Shown here piece by piece: positions 8,268 through 17,407 of a stretch of 38,652 nucleotides of DNA; within the stretch, counting starts at the first letter, position 1, and each line of letters opens with the position of its first letter. This stretch comes from CAZHZT01 sp964537285 (GTDB lineage: Bacteria; Bacteroidota; Bacteroidia; Chitinophagales; Saprospiraceae): NCBI GenBank assembly GCA_964537285.1, contig CAZHZT010000043.1, positions 1-38,652 of the forward strand, in the 5' to 3' direction. The notes under the pieces were generated by a model that worked only from the letters and a program-made list of their open reading frames with translations, made no database searches and had not been told where the DNA came from. Both the position numbers and the translations under genes were made by a program.

Positions 8268-11200
8268 ATGAAACAGCTAACAGCTACCCTAAAATCGTTT
8301 TGCATGTTTTTGTTATTGTTCGCTTTCCAATATGCTGGCGGGCAAGGACAAATAGATGTTATTCCTGGCAATGTAGCGCCATTTACCCCTGAAAACCTTA
8401 TCAGTAACGTATTTCTCGGTGAAGGTGTAGAAGTCATCAGCATTAATTATGATGGTGCTGATGATGCTGTCGGGTATTTTTCTGATGGTATGAATGATAT
8501 AGGTATTGAACGAGGAATTGTTCTTTCTTCTGGTCAGGCCGCAACTGCCGCAACTCCTAATAATTCCGGTTCTACTACAGGAAATACTTCCGGACCAAGT
8601 ACTGATGCTGACCTGACTGATATTGCAAATTTTAATATCAATGATCTGGCTCGTTATGAAATAACGTTTGTTCCAATTTCAGATACACTTCGGTTTCGCT
8701 TCGTTTTTGCTTCCGAAGAATATCCGGAATGGTCATGTACTTCTTTTAACGATGCTTTCGGCTTCTTTATAAGCGGCCCGGGCATCAATGGCCCATACTC
8801 TGGTAATGCCGAAAATATCGCTCTTGTCCCGGAACCCTCCGACCCAACAGGTTTAACGTTTACAAATGTTCCGGTATCCATTAGCAATGTGGCAGACTCC
8901 ATGAGCGTATGCCCTTTCGACTATAGCCAGTATTGGAATGATAACTCAAATAGCAACACCCTCACCTATGACGCCTACTTAGATGTGTTTACGGCACAGG
9001 CAATAGTTATTCCTTGCGAAACATATACCATCAAGTTGGCTATCGCTGATGCAAGTGATTCGGCTTATGATTCAGCCGTTTTCCTGGAAGCTAAAAGTTT
9101 CGGAACGGATGCCTTGGAAGTGGAGTTAAATACCGTCAGCCTCGATGGTACCATTACTGAAGGTTGTGCAGACGGAACAATCACCGTTAGCTTGCCTAAT
9201 CCGGTGGAAGCAGATTTTCCTTTGGATTATACCGTAATCGGTACGGCGATCAATGGAATAGATTACGCCGACATACCTTCCGGCCTCTTCATTCCTGCGG
9301 GGGATAGTTCTATTACCATTCCTCTAATTGCTTTTGAAGATGATATGAATGAACCTCTGGAAACGATCGGTTTTGAAATCCAGCGCGATCCTTGTAATCG
9401 AGATACTTTTTGGGTGAATATTCGCGATAATGAATTGGTTCCACCTCAATTAGGGCCGGATACCATAATCTGTGCCGGTGATTCCGTTCAGCTGGATGGT
9501 ACATTACCGGTTACCTTGCCTCCGCCTCCAAGCTTTTCCAGTAATGGATCGGTGCCCTTTTCTTATCAGGATCCTCCTGATCCTGAGTTTTCTGATATCA
9601 ATGTCTTTGGAGTACAACCCGCGATTCTGGAGAATGGTATGATTCAATCGGTTTGTATTGATAGTTTGTCTCACCAATGGGCAGATGATGTGGATCTCTA
9701 TCTCATTTCTCCCGGTGGTCAATTCGTGGAGCTTAGTACTGATAATGGGCAAGACGGAGGCAATAGCAGTCAACTCGATTACTTCATCGATATGTGTTTT
9801 ACCTTAGATGCTACGACTCCAATCAATGATCCGGAGCCTTTTGCCTTTGCTAGTTCTTTACCATTTACGGGAGATTGGCAGCCCGAAGGTGTTTGGGAAG
9901 ATCTCTGGGACGGAGAAAATCCTGCCAACGGAACCTGGCAATTGCGACTTTCCGACGATACGCCTGGGTTTAACGGAACTTTGTTTAGCTGGACCATTAC
10001 CTTTGAGCCTATTTATAAAATTGAATATGAATGGACGCCTGCCACCGGACTGAGTTGCGCGGATTGTCCTGATCCGATAGCTTCTCCAGATACGACTACT
10101 ACCTATATCCTCAGAGCTTTTGATACTTATGGCTGCGAAGTTTATGACACCATTACGATTACAGTACCTGAGACGTTGCCTGCTCCTGTAGGTTCTTGTG
10201 AATTATTGAATGATACCTCAATTTATTTTACCTGGGACACTGTTCCTGCTGCTATCGGATATGAAATAAATATAGGCAGTGGTTGGGTTCCTTACACGGG
10301 CCCAATGGATACACTTGGCGTCACACTGCACAATCTTATCCTGAACACTTGTTATGATGTGCAGGTCAGAGCTTATGGCATATGCGATGGAGCCAATACC
10401 GTTATCACTTGTTGTACGCCTCCTTGTACACCTCCTGATGTGACTATTGATGCGATCGAAGGGGTTTCGTGCTATGGAGGTAGTGATGGATACCTGAAAG
10501 TAACAGGTTCTGGGAACTTCCCTCCATTTACTTATTCAATTATTGATCTTGGGCCGAGTTCTACCGGCGAATTCTTTGGCTTGCCTCCGGGGGATTGGGT
10601 GGTACAAGTGGTAGATAATGCCAATTGTCCGGCTTTAATTGATATTACCATCGAAGAACCTGATTCCATGCAACTTACCCCCAACCTCATAAGCGGCATT
10701 GCTTGTAATGGCGGGCAAAGTGGTATTGCTACCGTAATTATTAATGGAGGGCAAGGGCCATTTAGTTTTGCATGGGAGGATGGACAAACGGATTCCATCG
10801 CCGTTGACCTGGCACAAAGTGATGTCAGTGTAACGGTGACTGATGTTAACGGATGTACTGCCGAAACCACAGTAGAGGTGGGGGAAGAAGATGCTTTATT
10901 CCTTGGAATGGCTTCCGTTCCGGTTCCATGTTTCGGGGAAACCAACGGGATTGCTATCGCAACACCTGAGGGAGGAGTGCCTCCTTATGCTTACCTATGG
11001 GGCCCTGAAGCGAATAATGCTACCGATTCTTTGGTTACAGGCCTTGGGACAGGTACTTATGCTGTAACCGTCAAAGATGCCGTAGGTTGTACCACCTTTG
11101 CTGATGTGTTCATTGATGAAAATCCGGAAATGATCCTTACAACCGGTGGAGAAGATGTGCGTTGCTTTGGAACATTTACAGGTAAAGCCCATGTAGGTGT

Positions 11201-14200
11201 AACTGGTGGCTTGCCGGGATATACCTACCAATGGAATGACTTCGTTGGCCAAACAGCCGATACGGCTTATAATGTTCCTGCAGGAAACTATTTGGTGGTT
11301 GTTACAGATGCCGCGGGATGTGTGGATACCGGCTATGTAGATGTGGATTCCCCCGAAGAAATTACCGGAACATTCACCGCCGAAACAACTTCTTGTTTCA
11401 ACACTGAAGACGGATCAGCAACCTTAAATATTCAGGGTGGGGTAGGGCCCTTCACCTACATGTGGGTTGATAGCACTACTTCATCTGCAATAAGAGAAGA
11501 TTTGGCGCCCGGCCAATACTTTGTTACTGTTGTGGATATTAATAACTGTGCCGGTCTGGTGGAGGTTGAAATTGATTCTCCTACACCTCTGGAGTTATCT
11601 ATCTCAACTACTGATGAAATTTGTGCCGGGCAGGAAGATGGTTCTGCCAATGCTGTTGTAAATGGTGGAACCAGCCCTTACCTTTACGATTGGGGCAACG
11701 GAAACGTACCAGACGAAAATGTTTCCAATCTTTCAAGCGGAGCTTATATTTTGACGGTTACCGATGATTCGGGCTGTTCCATAGTTGATTCGTTTTCCAT
11801 TCAAGCTCAGGATAGTATAATTTTAGAATTGAATAAAATGGATGTCAACTGCTTTGGCGAATCTTCTGGTAGTGCTCAGGTTTTAGTCAGCGGAGGAACA
11901 GGTAATTTCCAATATCTTTGGAATCAGGGCGATCAGACTGTTGAAATACAAAACCAGCCAGCCGGAACTTATTCTGTAGAAGTTACAGATGATAATGGCT
12001 GTCAGGCAGAAGCTTCAATCGAAATTAACGAACCTCCCGTATTGCAGTCAACTATCTTACCTGAAAATATTAGTTGTAATGGCGAGGCTAATGGAATGGC
12101 TTCTGTAATTCCTTCCGGGGGCACTGCTCCTTATCAATATGAATGGAGCAATAACCAAATAGACTCTGTTTCGTCAAACTGGGATGTGGGTACGCATTAT
12201 TTAACTATTACGGACGCCAATGGCTGTGAATTGACAGATACTTTTAATATTGACCAGCCTGATGCATTGGTTCTGGATCTTGTTGCACTGGAAGATGTTA
12301 GTTGTAATAATGGAGAAGATGGCACCATTGAAGTATCCGTTTCAGGGGGCGCAGGTTCCTATTCCTATGAGTGGAGCGATGCAAATATCGGAGATACTCC
12401 TCTAGCCCAAAACCTAAGCAGCGATTCTTATTCACTTACCGTTACCGATGCTAATGGTTGTACCATCGTTTCCAGTTGGGATATACAACAACCTGCTGCT
12501 TTGCAAATTTCCACAGAGACTACCAACGTGGATTGCTTTGGTAATAATAGCGGTGCAATAGATATCACCGTATCCGGAGGTACAACTCCTTACACCTATT
12601 TTTGGAATAACACCCTTATTGAAGAAGATCTTGTTGGTGTAATTGCCGGAACTTATAGCGTAACAGTCACGGATGCTAATGGATGCGAAGAAGTGACTTC
12701 CGCCACTATTTCTGAACCTCCGGCTATTGAAATTAATTTCTCTGCTGATCTTGTATCTTGTTATGGAGGAAATGATGGAGCTATTTCTATTGAAGTCATC
12801 GGGGGAGCAACGCCTTATTCCTATGATTGGACCGGTCCCGGAGGGTTTATCGCTAGTACAGAAGATCTGCAAAACTTATCCGCAGGGGATTACTTCCTGA
12901 CCCTAACCGATAATAATGGTTGTACTTCAACCTTGAATAATGTCTTAGTGGAGCAACCCTCTGAGGCTGTTACTACTTCTATTGCATCTCCTGACTTAAT
13001 TTGCGAGGGTGCCCAGGATGGAACAGCTACTGTAGCCGTTACAGGTGGCACTGGGCCTTACTCCTATCTTTGGAGCAATGGTCAAACGACAGCTACTGCT
13101 GTTAATCTTGGAGAGGGAAGCTACTCCGTTACCGTTTCTGATATGAATGGCTGTGAATTTATTGACCAAACGGAAATTGTTTCCTACGGAGAAATAACTA
13201 TGGACCTTAGCCAGGATCCCGCGCTTTGTTTCAATGGTACAGATGGATCTGCTGAGGTGCTCCAAATATATTACGACGGAGTGCCTGCCGATATGAATGC
13301 GTTTGATTTCTTGTGGAACTCATCTCCTAATCAGTTTGGACAAACTGCGAACAATCTTCAAGCGGGAGAAACTTATCTTGTGGTTGTCTCAAATCAAGCC
13401 AATTGTGGAGCGGCTCAGGAAATAACGATTGGTAATCCGCCTGAGTTAATTGCTTCCGTTGCTCAGACAACAGATGTTTCCTGCTTTGAAGGCAATGATG
13501 GCCAAGCTACTGTAAATGCTAGTGGCGGAACAGGCACGCTTTCCTATTTCTGGGGGGCTAAGGCAGGTAATCAAACGGGAACCACTGCCCAAAATCTTGA
13601 AGCAGGTAATTATACCGTAACCATTTCTGATGAAAATGGCTGCCAGGCCTATGCGAATCTCGAAATAAATGAACCAGAGCAGTTGCTAGTCGATGATATC
13701 ACCTTTAGAAATGTGGGGTGCTTTGGTGAATCTACCGGCTCCATCTCTGTAATCGTTGAAGGCGGAACGCTTCCGTATTCGTATCAATGGAGCAATGGAG
13801 GAACCGGTGCCTCCATCGAATCACTTCCTATTGGCACCTATGAACTGAGTGTAACCGATGCCAATGGTTGCGAAACTTCAATCATTCAGGCTATTCGCCA
13901 GCCGGACGCACCGGCTACGGCTTCTATCACCACTGAAGCTGTCTCTTGCTTTGGAAGAGCAGATGGTAGAATTCTCTTCAATGCGCAGGGTGGAACCCCT
14001 CCTTATGATTACAGCATTGATGGTGAAAATTACAATGGCTCTAGTATTCAAATTGGTTTGGATGCTGGTTTTTACCCTGAACTTTATTTGAGAGACGCCG
14101 CTGGTTGTGAATTCTATGTAGGTTCTGTACAAGTAACAGAACCTCAACCTATTACTGTCGAACTAGGGGAAGATCAGGAAATTATTTATGGAGACTCAAT

Positions 14201-14690
14201 CTTGATAATTCCTGAACTGGCTAATGCAGCAGAGCCTGTTTTTTATGATTGGACTCCGTTAGATAGCTTGGATTGCATCGCGGATGATTGCTCATTTGTA
14301 AATGCATACCCTAGGTTTACACGAAGCTATAAGTTGCTAATCGAAGATGTTAATGGCTGCCGTGCAGAAGATCGAATCACTATTTTTGTGAGAGCTAACA
14401 GAGGGGTTTATGTGCCTACCGGCTTCTCTCCTAATGGCGATGATCAGAACGATGTGCTTACAGTAAGAGGGCTTCCGGGAACCTTAATCGAATCTTTCAG
14501 AGTGTATGATCGTTGGGGAGAAATGCTTTTTGAAGCGAAAGACTTCCAGATCAACGATCAGAAATATGGCTGGAATGGCTCGTTTAGAGGTAGCGTATTA
14601 AATCCGGGTACTTATATCTGGGTTGTCGAAGCCCAGTATGAAGATGGATACGTGGAGATTTATAAAGGAAGTACTACTTTGTTTAGATAA
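8268..14690 (+). CDS. Giant secreted SprB-repeat protein with T9SS type B sorting domain
   Basis: The 2140-residue protein has a Sec signal peptide (about 1-25, ending near YAGGQ), a choice-of-anchor L-type domain (about 30-275), a Calx-beta-like domain (about 285-390), then a PKD-like domain split by an inserted proprotein-convertase P domain (first part 395-413, P domain about 420-582, second part 587-632), a fibronectin III-like domain (about 636-725), and 16 consecutive SprB repeats (about 733-1960). Each repeat runs from V-x-C-x-G through SGGTxPYxYxW to VTDxNGC. The C-terminal 95 residues (2046-2140, beginning VYVPTGFSPNGDDQNDV) are the gliding-motility-associated, type B sorting domain. 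By family knowledge it is exported by Sec then T9SS and acts as a surface or released adhesin or matrix protein; ligand unknown. It is a single-gene unit ending in a 38-bp perfect hairpin. It resembles SprB in its repeats, but the N-terminal domains differ from the Flavobacterium gliding adhesin, so I do not call it sprB. Confidence 0.93.
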   Translation: MKQLTATLKSFCMFLLLFAFQYAGGQGQIDVIPGNVAPFTPENLISNVFLGEGVEVISINYDGADDAVGYFSDGMNDIGIERGIVLSSGQAATAATPNNSGSTTGNTSGPSTDADLTDIANFNINDLARYEITFVPISDTLRFRFVFASEEYPEWSCTSFNDAFGFFISGPGINGPYSGNAENIALVPEPSDPTGLTFTNVPVSISNVADSMSVCPFDYSQYWNDNSNSNTLTYDAYLDVFTAQAIVIPCETYTIKLAIADASDSAYDSAVFLEAKSFGTDALEVELNTVSLDGTITEGCADGTITVSLPNPVEADFPLDYTVIGTAINGIDYADIPSGLFIPAGDSSITIPLIAFEDDMNEPLETIGFEIQRDPCNRDTFWVNIRDNELVPPQLGPDTIICAGDSVQLDGTLPVTLPPPPSFSSNGSVPFSYQDPPDPEFSDINVFGVQPAILENGMIQSVCIDSLSHQWADDVDLYLISPGGQFVELSTDNGQDGGNSSQLDYFIDMCFTLDATTPINDPEPFAFASSLPFTGDWQPEGVWEDLWDGENPANGTWQLRLSDDTPGFNGTLFSWTITFEPIYKIEYEWTPATGLSCADCPDPIASPDTTTTYILRAFDTYGCEVYDTITITVPETLPAPVGSCELLNDTSIYFTWDTVPAAIGYEINIGSGWVPYTGPMDTLGVTLHNLILNTCYDVQVRAYGICDGANTVITCCTPPCTPPDVTIDAIEGVSCYGGSDGYLKVTGSGNFPPFTYSIIDLGPSSTGEFFGLPPGDWVVQVVDNANCPALIDITIEEPDSMQLTPNLISGIACNGGQSGIATVIINGGQGPFSFAWEDGQTDSIAVDLAQSDVSVTVTDVNGCTAETTVEVGEEDALFLGMASVPVPCFGETNGIAIATPEGGVPPYAYLWGPEANNATDSLVTGLGTGTYAVTVKDAVGCTTFADVFIDENPEMILTTGGEDVRCFGTFTGKAHVGVTGGLPGYTYQWNDFVGQTADTAYNVPAGNYLVVVTDAAGCVDTGYVDVDSPEEITGTFTAETTSCFNTEDGSATLNIQGGVGPFTYMWVDSTTSSAIREDLAPGQYFVTVVDINNCAGLVEVEIDSPTPLELSISTTDEICAGQEDGSANAVVNGGTSPYLYDWGNGNVPDENVSNLSSGAYILTVTDDSGCSIVDSFSIQAQDSIILELNKMDVNCFGESSGSAQVLVSGGTGNFQYLWNQGDQTVEIQNQPAGTYSVEVTDDNGCQAEASIEINEPPVLQSTILPENISCNGEANGMASVIPSGGTAPYQYEWSNNQIDSVSSNWDVGTHYLTITDANGCELTDTFNIDQPDALVLDLVALEDVSCNNGEDGTIEVSVSGGAGSYSYEWSDANIGDTPLAQNLSSDSYSLTVTDANGCTIVSSWDIQQPAALQISTETTNVDCFGNNSGAIDITVSGGTTPYTYFWNNTLIEEDLVGVIAGTYSVTVTDANGCEEVTSATISEPPAIEINFSADLVSCYGGNDGAISIEVIGGATPYSYDWTGPGGFIASTEDLQNLSAGDYFLTLTDNNGCTSTLNNVLVEQPSEAVTTSIASPDLICEGAQDGTATVAVTGGTGPYSYLWSNGQTTATAVNLGEGSYSVTVSDMNGCEFIDQTEIVSYGEITMDLSQDPALCFNGTDGSAEVLQIYYDGVPADMNAFDFLWNSSPNQFGQTANNLQAGETYLVVVSNQANCGAAQEITIGNPPELIASVAQTTDVSCFEGNDGQATVNASGGTGTLSYFWGAKAGNQTGTTAQNLEAGNYTVTISDENGCQAYANLEINEPEQLLVDDITFRNVGCFGESTGSISVIVEGGTLPYSYQWSNGGTGASIESLPIGTYELSVTDANGCETSIIQAIRQPDAPATASITTEAVSCFGRADGRILFNAQGGTPPYDYSIDGENYNGSSIQIGLDAGFYPELYLRDAAGCEFYVGSVQVTEPQPITVELGEDQEIIYGDSILIIPELANAAEPVFYDWTPLDSLDCIADDCSFVNAYPRFTRSYKLLIEDVNGCRAEDRITIFVRANRGVYVPTGFSPNGDDQNDVLTVRGLPGTLIESFRVYDRWGEMLFEAKDFQINDQKYGWNGSFRGSVLNPGTYIWVVEAQYEDGYVEIYKGSTTLFR

Positions 14691-14705
14691 GAATAGAGCC
14701 TTTTA

Positions 14706-14785
14706 ACAAGGTTTCAAAAACGCGGGAAGGGCCGTTGGTTTCTAATCAGAAACCAACGGCCCTTCCCGCGTTTTTGAAACCTTGT
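14706..14785. terminator. Perfect 38-bp stem, 4-base loop hairpin after the giant gene
   Basis: Left arm 14706-14743 and right arm 14748-14785 are exact reverse complements around the loop AATC; the core is CGCGGGAAGGGCCGTTGG. It lies 15 bases after the stop codon of the giant gene. The stem is far longer than a typical intrinsic terminator and has no clean T-run after it. Its position argues for transcription termination or 3'-end protection. Confidence 0.75.
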
Positions 14786-14841
14786 CCTTCAACAATATGG
14801 ATAAATAAATGTTAAAATTTTCAAAACAATCGATAGTGATG

Positions 14842-14872
14842 TTGTTACATTCGATGTATATACATATATTTG
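14842..14872 (+). promoter_or_regulatory. marR promoter with palindromic MarR-type operator
   Basis: TATATTTG at 14865-14872 matches the Bacteroidota -7 consensus TAnnTTTG, with TTG at 14842-14844 as the -33 element after a 20-base spacer. ATGTATATACAT at 14854-14865 is a 12-base palindrome touching the -7 box. Its core TGTATATACAT occurs again before yceI at 15365. This predicts autorepression by the MarR protein; binding is inferred. Confidence 0.65.
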
Positions 14873-14893
14873 CAGCGTGATCAAAACAAGATT

Positions 14894-15346
14894 ATGAAAA
14901 TAGAAGAGGAGATAAGACAAAAGCACTTCAAAAGCGAATACCAAAAGGTACAGATCAATATTTTATTCACAGCAAGCTGGCTTACAAAGCGAACAGGTGA
15001 TTTATTAAAACCCTTCAAAATCTCTTGGCAACAGTTTAATATCCTTCGGATTCTTAGAGGTATGCACCCTGACACAGCTTCAATCAAGCTATTAACTGAG
15101 CGTATGATTGACAAGATGTCAAATGCATCTAGGTTGGTAGAAAAGTTAAAGCAAAAGGGGCTGGTAGAGCGAAAGGAATGCCCTGCAGACAGAAGGAAAG
15201 TAGATGTCGGGATAACCGAGGAAGGCCTGAAATTGCTTCGCGAAGCGTCAAAGGTAATAGAGGAGGATATGAACACCCATTTAAACGAAATATCAACGGA
15301 AGAAGCTAATCAATTGAATACCTTGCTGGACAAACTCAGGGGGTAA
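14894..15346 (+). CDS. MarR family transcriptional regulator
   Basis: This 150-residue winged-helix repressor-type regulator has the dimerisation helices at both ends and the DNA-binding region at about residues 45-110: SWQQFNILRIL, recognition region TASIKLLTERMIDKMSNASR, and the wing VERKECPADRRKVDVGITEEG, whose ADRR..V.V.IT pattern is diagnostic for MarR. I start it at ATG 14894; a TTG at 14870 is in frame but lies inside the -7 promoter box, so it cannot be in the transcript. It precedes yceI by 73 bases in the same direction, and both genes have the same palindrome in their upstream regions. By analogy with MarR/YceI pairs it likely represses yceI and itself until a stress ligand or oxidation releases it; the signal is unknown. 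Confidence 0.92.
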   Translation: MKIEEEIRQKHFKSEYQKVQINILFTASWLTKRTGDLLKPFKISWQQFNILRILRGMHPDTASIKLLTERMIDKMSNASRLVEKLKQKGLVERKECPADRRKVDVGITEEGLKLLREASKVIEEDMNTHLNEISTEEANQLNTLLDKLRG

Positions 15347-15364
15347 TTTTTCTGCTTATAAAGT

Positions 15365-15381
15365 TGTATATACATTATTTG
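15365..15381 (+). promoter_or_regulatory. yceI operator/promoter region
   Basis: TGTATATACATTATTTG repeats the marR operator (TGTATATACAT) followed by a TTTG-ending promoter-like box, 39 bases before the yceI start codon. The -7 match is weaker than for marR. Shared arrangement in both upstream regions supports co-regulation by the MarR protein. Confidence 0.6.
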
Positions 15382-15419
15382 TAGTAACTTTTTTTTAAAA
15401 AATCAATAACTTATTTACC

Positions 15420-16025
15420 ATGAGAAAGAATACCGTATTTTCATTCGCAGCCATATTAGGCTTAATTGTATTTTCTGCTTTTACATTGACAAATGAACTA
15501 ACAGATACGTTCAAAGTTGACACCAACCAAAGTGTGGTTAACTGGAAAGCTTATAAAGTAACGGGCCAACACGAAGGTATTGTGAAAATCAAGGACGGAG
15601 AGTTAGAAATGGAAAATGGAGCCTTAACCGGAGGTAGATTCACAATGGACATGACGTCTATCACTGTTACGGATTTGTCGGGTGGCATGAAAGGTAAACT
15701 TGAAGGTCACCTTAAATCTGCTGATTTCTTTGGCGTTGAAAATCATCCTTCCGCAGAATTTGTTATTACAAATGTGGTGCCTAAAGGTACTCCTGGTGAT
15801 TACAAAGTTGTTGGGAACTTGACAATCAAAGATATTACAAAAGAGATCAAATTCTACACCAATGTAACAGAAGAAGGAAAAATGATAAAAGCGACTGCAG
15901 ACATGGAGATCGACCGCTCTGAGTTTAATGTACGCTATGGTTCCGGAAGTTTCTTTGAGAACTTAGGGGATAAAACAATTTATGATGAGTTTGACCTAAG
16001 TGTAAGCTTAGTAGTGAAAAAATAA
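15420..16025 (+). CDS. YceI family periplasmic lipocalin-like protein
   Basis: The 201-residue protein has a Sec signal peptide (residues 1 to about 24, MRKNTVFSFAAILGLIVFSA) and one YceI domain. Family marks are the opening FKVDTNQSVVNWKAYKVTGQHEG, GGRFTMDMTSITVTD, the GHLKSADFFGVENHPSAEF motif, and the closing DRSEFNVRYGSGSFFENLGDKTI. YceI proteins form an elongated lipocalin-like barrel that binds isoprenoid-type lipids; some are induced by base, stress or polyunsaturated fatty acids. The true substrate here is unknown. It follows marR and shares its operator palindrome. A bidirectional hairpin at 16041-16072 separates it from the convergent NADH dehydrogenase gene. Confidence 0.93.
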   Translation: MRKNTVFSFAAILGLIVFSAFTLTNELTDTFKVDTNQSVVNWKAYKVTGQHEGIVKIKDGELEMENGALTGGRFTMDMTSITVTDLSGGMKGKLEGHLKSADFFGVENHPSAEFVITNVVPKGTPGDYKVVGNLTIKDITKEIKFYTNVTEEGKMIKATADMEIDRSEFNVRYGSGSFFENLGDKTIYDEFDLSVSLVVKK

Positions 16026-16040
16026 GGTATAAGACTAAAC

Positions 16041-16072
16041 ATGAGTCATCCCGAAAATCCGGGATGACTCAT
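16041..16072. terminator. Bidirectional hairpin terminator (repeat-family stem)
   Basis: ATGAGTCATCCCG at 16041-16053 pairs perfectly with CGGGATGACTCAT at 16060-16072 around a 6-base loop, followed by ATATTATTTTT on the + side. The stem is the same sequence as the terminal hairpin of dispersed repeat copies A-D, here without the rest of the element. It lies between the convergent yceI and NADH dehydrogenase genes. Confidence 0.8.
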
Positions 16073-16084
16073 ATTATTTTTATG

Positions 16085-17401
16085 TTAGACGAACTCACTA
16101 TCCTTACTCTTAAACGGCTCGTAAGGTTTTATCCTTGGGCGTATAATAAGCCTAAGTGATTGATCATATGTAAAGTAGCTCCACACCCAATTGATTAGTA
16201 CAAAGAGCCTGTTTTTAATGCCAATCAAAGAAAATAGGTGTACCAGCATCCAGATGACCCAGGCAAGAAAGCCTTTCATGCGGAGGTGCTTTAAATCCAC
16301 TACTGCTCTGTTCCTTCCTATTGTTGCCATTGATCCCTTATCTTTATATTTGAATGCGCGAATTTCTTGCTCTTTTAGCATTCGTTTGAAGTTTTTAGCT
16401 ACCGTTTGGGCTTGCTGAATGGCTACCGGTGCTACTTGTGGATGCCCGTTGGGAAAGGCTTCGCTGATAATGGCAGCGATATCTCCGATTGCATAAATAT
16501 CATTTGTCCCTTTTATTTTGAAGTACTCATCTATTGCAATGCGGTTATTTCTCAATAGGGAATCTTTGGGAAGCCCTTTAATTGGATTTCCTTTGATGCC
16601 GGCAGCCCAAATTACTTTTCTGGCTTGTACACTGGTGCCGTCATTCATATATACATATTCATCGTCAATATCTACTACAAATTTATTTTTCAAAACAATC
16701 ACTCCTAAGTCTGTTAAAAACTTTTCTGAAGCTGCGGAAGCAGCCTCGGACATCCCGGGAAGCAAGCGGTCATCTCCCTGAATGAGGTAAATATCGATTT
16801 CTTCAGGATTTATTTCTCTGTAATCCTTTGGCAGTATATATTTTTTCATTTCAGCTAAAGCGCCTGCTACTTCAACTCCTGTAGGCCCACCGCCTACAAT
16901 AGCGATATCAATAAGCCCTTGACGGTTATCGTAATCAGTAGTCGTAATGGCTTTTTCATAATCATCCAGGATGGCATTTCTAAGGTATAAAGCCTCAGAG
17001 ACCGATTTCATTGGGATCGATTGTCCTTGAATTACATCATTCCCAAAGAAATTAGTACTGGCACCTATTGCAATGACCAAATAATCATATTTTAGAGTAC
17101 CTAATTGAGTTATGATTTCTTTTCTATCCCGATCTATCGCATCTACAGGGCTAACCCTTATAAAAATATTCGGAGACTTTTGAAAGATCTTTCTAAGCGG
17201 AAAACAAATAGAACCGGGCTCCAGACCAGACATGGCTACCTGATAAAATAGAGGTTGGAATTGATGATAGTTGTTCTTATCAATTAAAACCACTTGATAT
17301 TCTGTTTTATTCAGTGCCTGGGCAAGGGTCAGGCCCGCAAAACCAGCCCCAATGATTACAATCCTTTTTTGATCTGTATCTGGAATATTTACAGAGTGCA
17401 T
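16085..17401 (-). CDS. Type II NADH:quinone oxidoreductase (NDH-2-like, FAD-dependent)
   Basis: The 438-residue flavoprotein oxidises NADH and reduces quinone at the inner face of the cytoplasmic membrane without pumping protons. It has the FAD-binding IVIIGAGFAGLTLAQAL (about residues 14-30), the NAD-binding IAIVGGGPTGVEVAGALAEM (about 166-185), the family motif GDIAAI near residue 300 and the QPPVAIQQA-like segment VAPVAIQQAQTVAKN. The C-terminal part has hydrophobic aromatic helices (GFLAWVIWMLVHLFSLIG, LINWVWSYF) that would anchor the protein to the membrane, as in NDH-2 of Bacteroidota. The gene begins six bases after the end of the DUF502 gene on the same strand, so both are likely one transcript. 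An alternative in the same superfamily is sulfide:quinone reductase, but the C-terminus and lack of the SQR cysteines favour NDH-2. Confidence 0.9.
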   Translation of the reverse strand: MHSVNIPDTDQKRIVIIGAGFAGLTLAQALNKTEYQVVLIDKNNYHQFQPLFYQVAMSGLEPGSICFPLRKIFQKSPNIFIRVSPVDAIDRDRKEIITQLGTLKYDYLVIAIGASTNFFGNDVIQGQSIPMKSVSEALYLRNAILDDYEKAITTTDYDNRQGLIDIAIVGGGPTGVEVAGALAEMKKYILPKDYREINPEEIDIYLIQGDDRLLPGMSEAASAASEKFLTDLGVIVLKNKFVVDIDDEYVYMNDGTSVQARKVIWAAGIKGNPIKGLPKDSLLRNNRIAIDEYFKIKGTNDIYAIGDIAAIISEAFPNGHPQVAPVAIQQAQTVAKNFKRMLKEQEIRAFKYKDKGSMATIGRNRAVVDLKHLRMKGFLAWVIWMLVHLFSLIGIKNRLFVLINWVWSYFTYDQSLRLIIRPRIKPYEPFKSKDSEFV

Positions 17402-17407
17402 ATATGT

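Noticed and set aside
10532..12872. Long antisense frames within the SprB-repeat giant
   Set aside because: They mirror the repetitive codon pattern of the real gene (Ser/Thr/Ile-rich shadows) and lack starts, domains or spacing of their own.
14870..14893. TTG start for the MarR gene
   Set aside because: The TTG is the last three bases of the predicted -7 promoter box, so it would not be transcribed.
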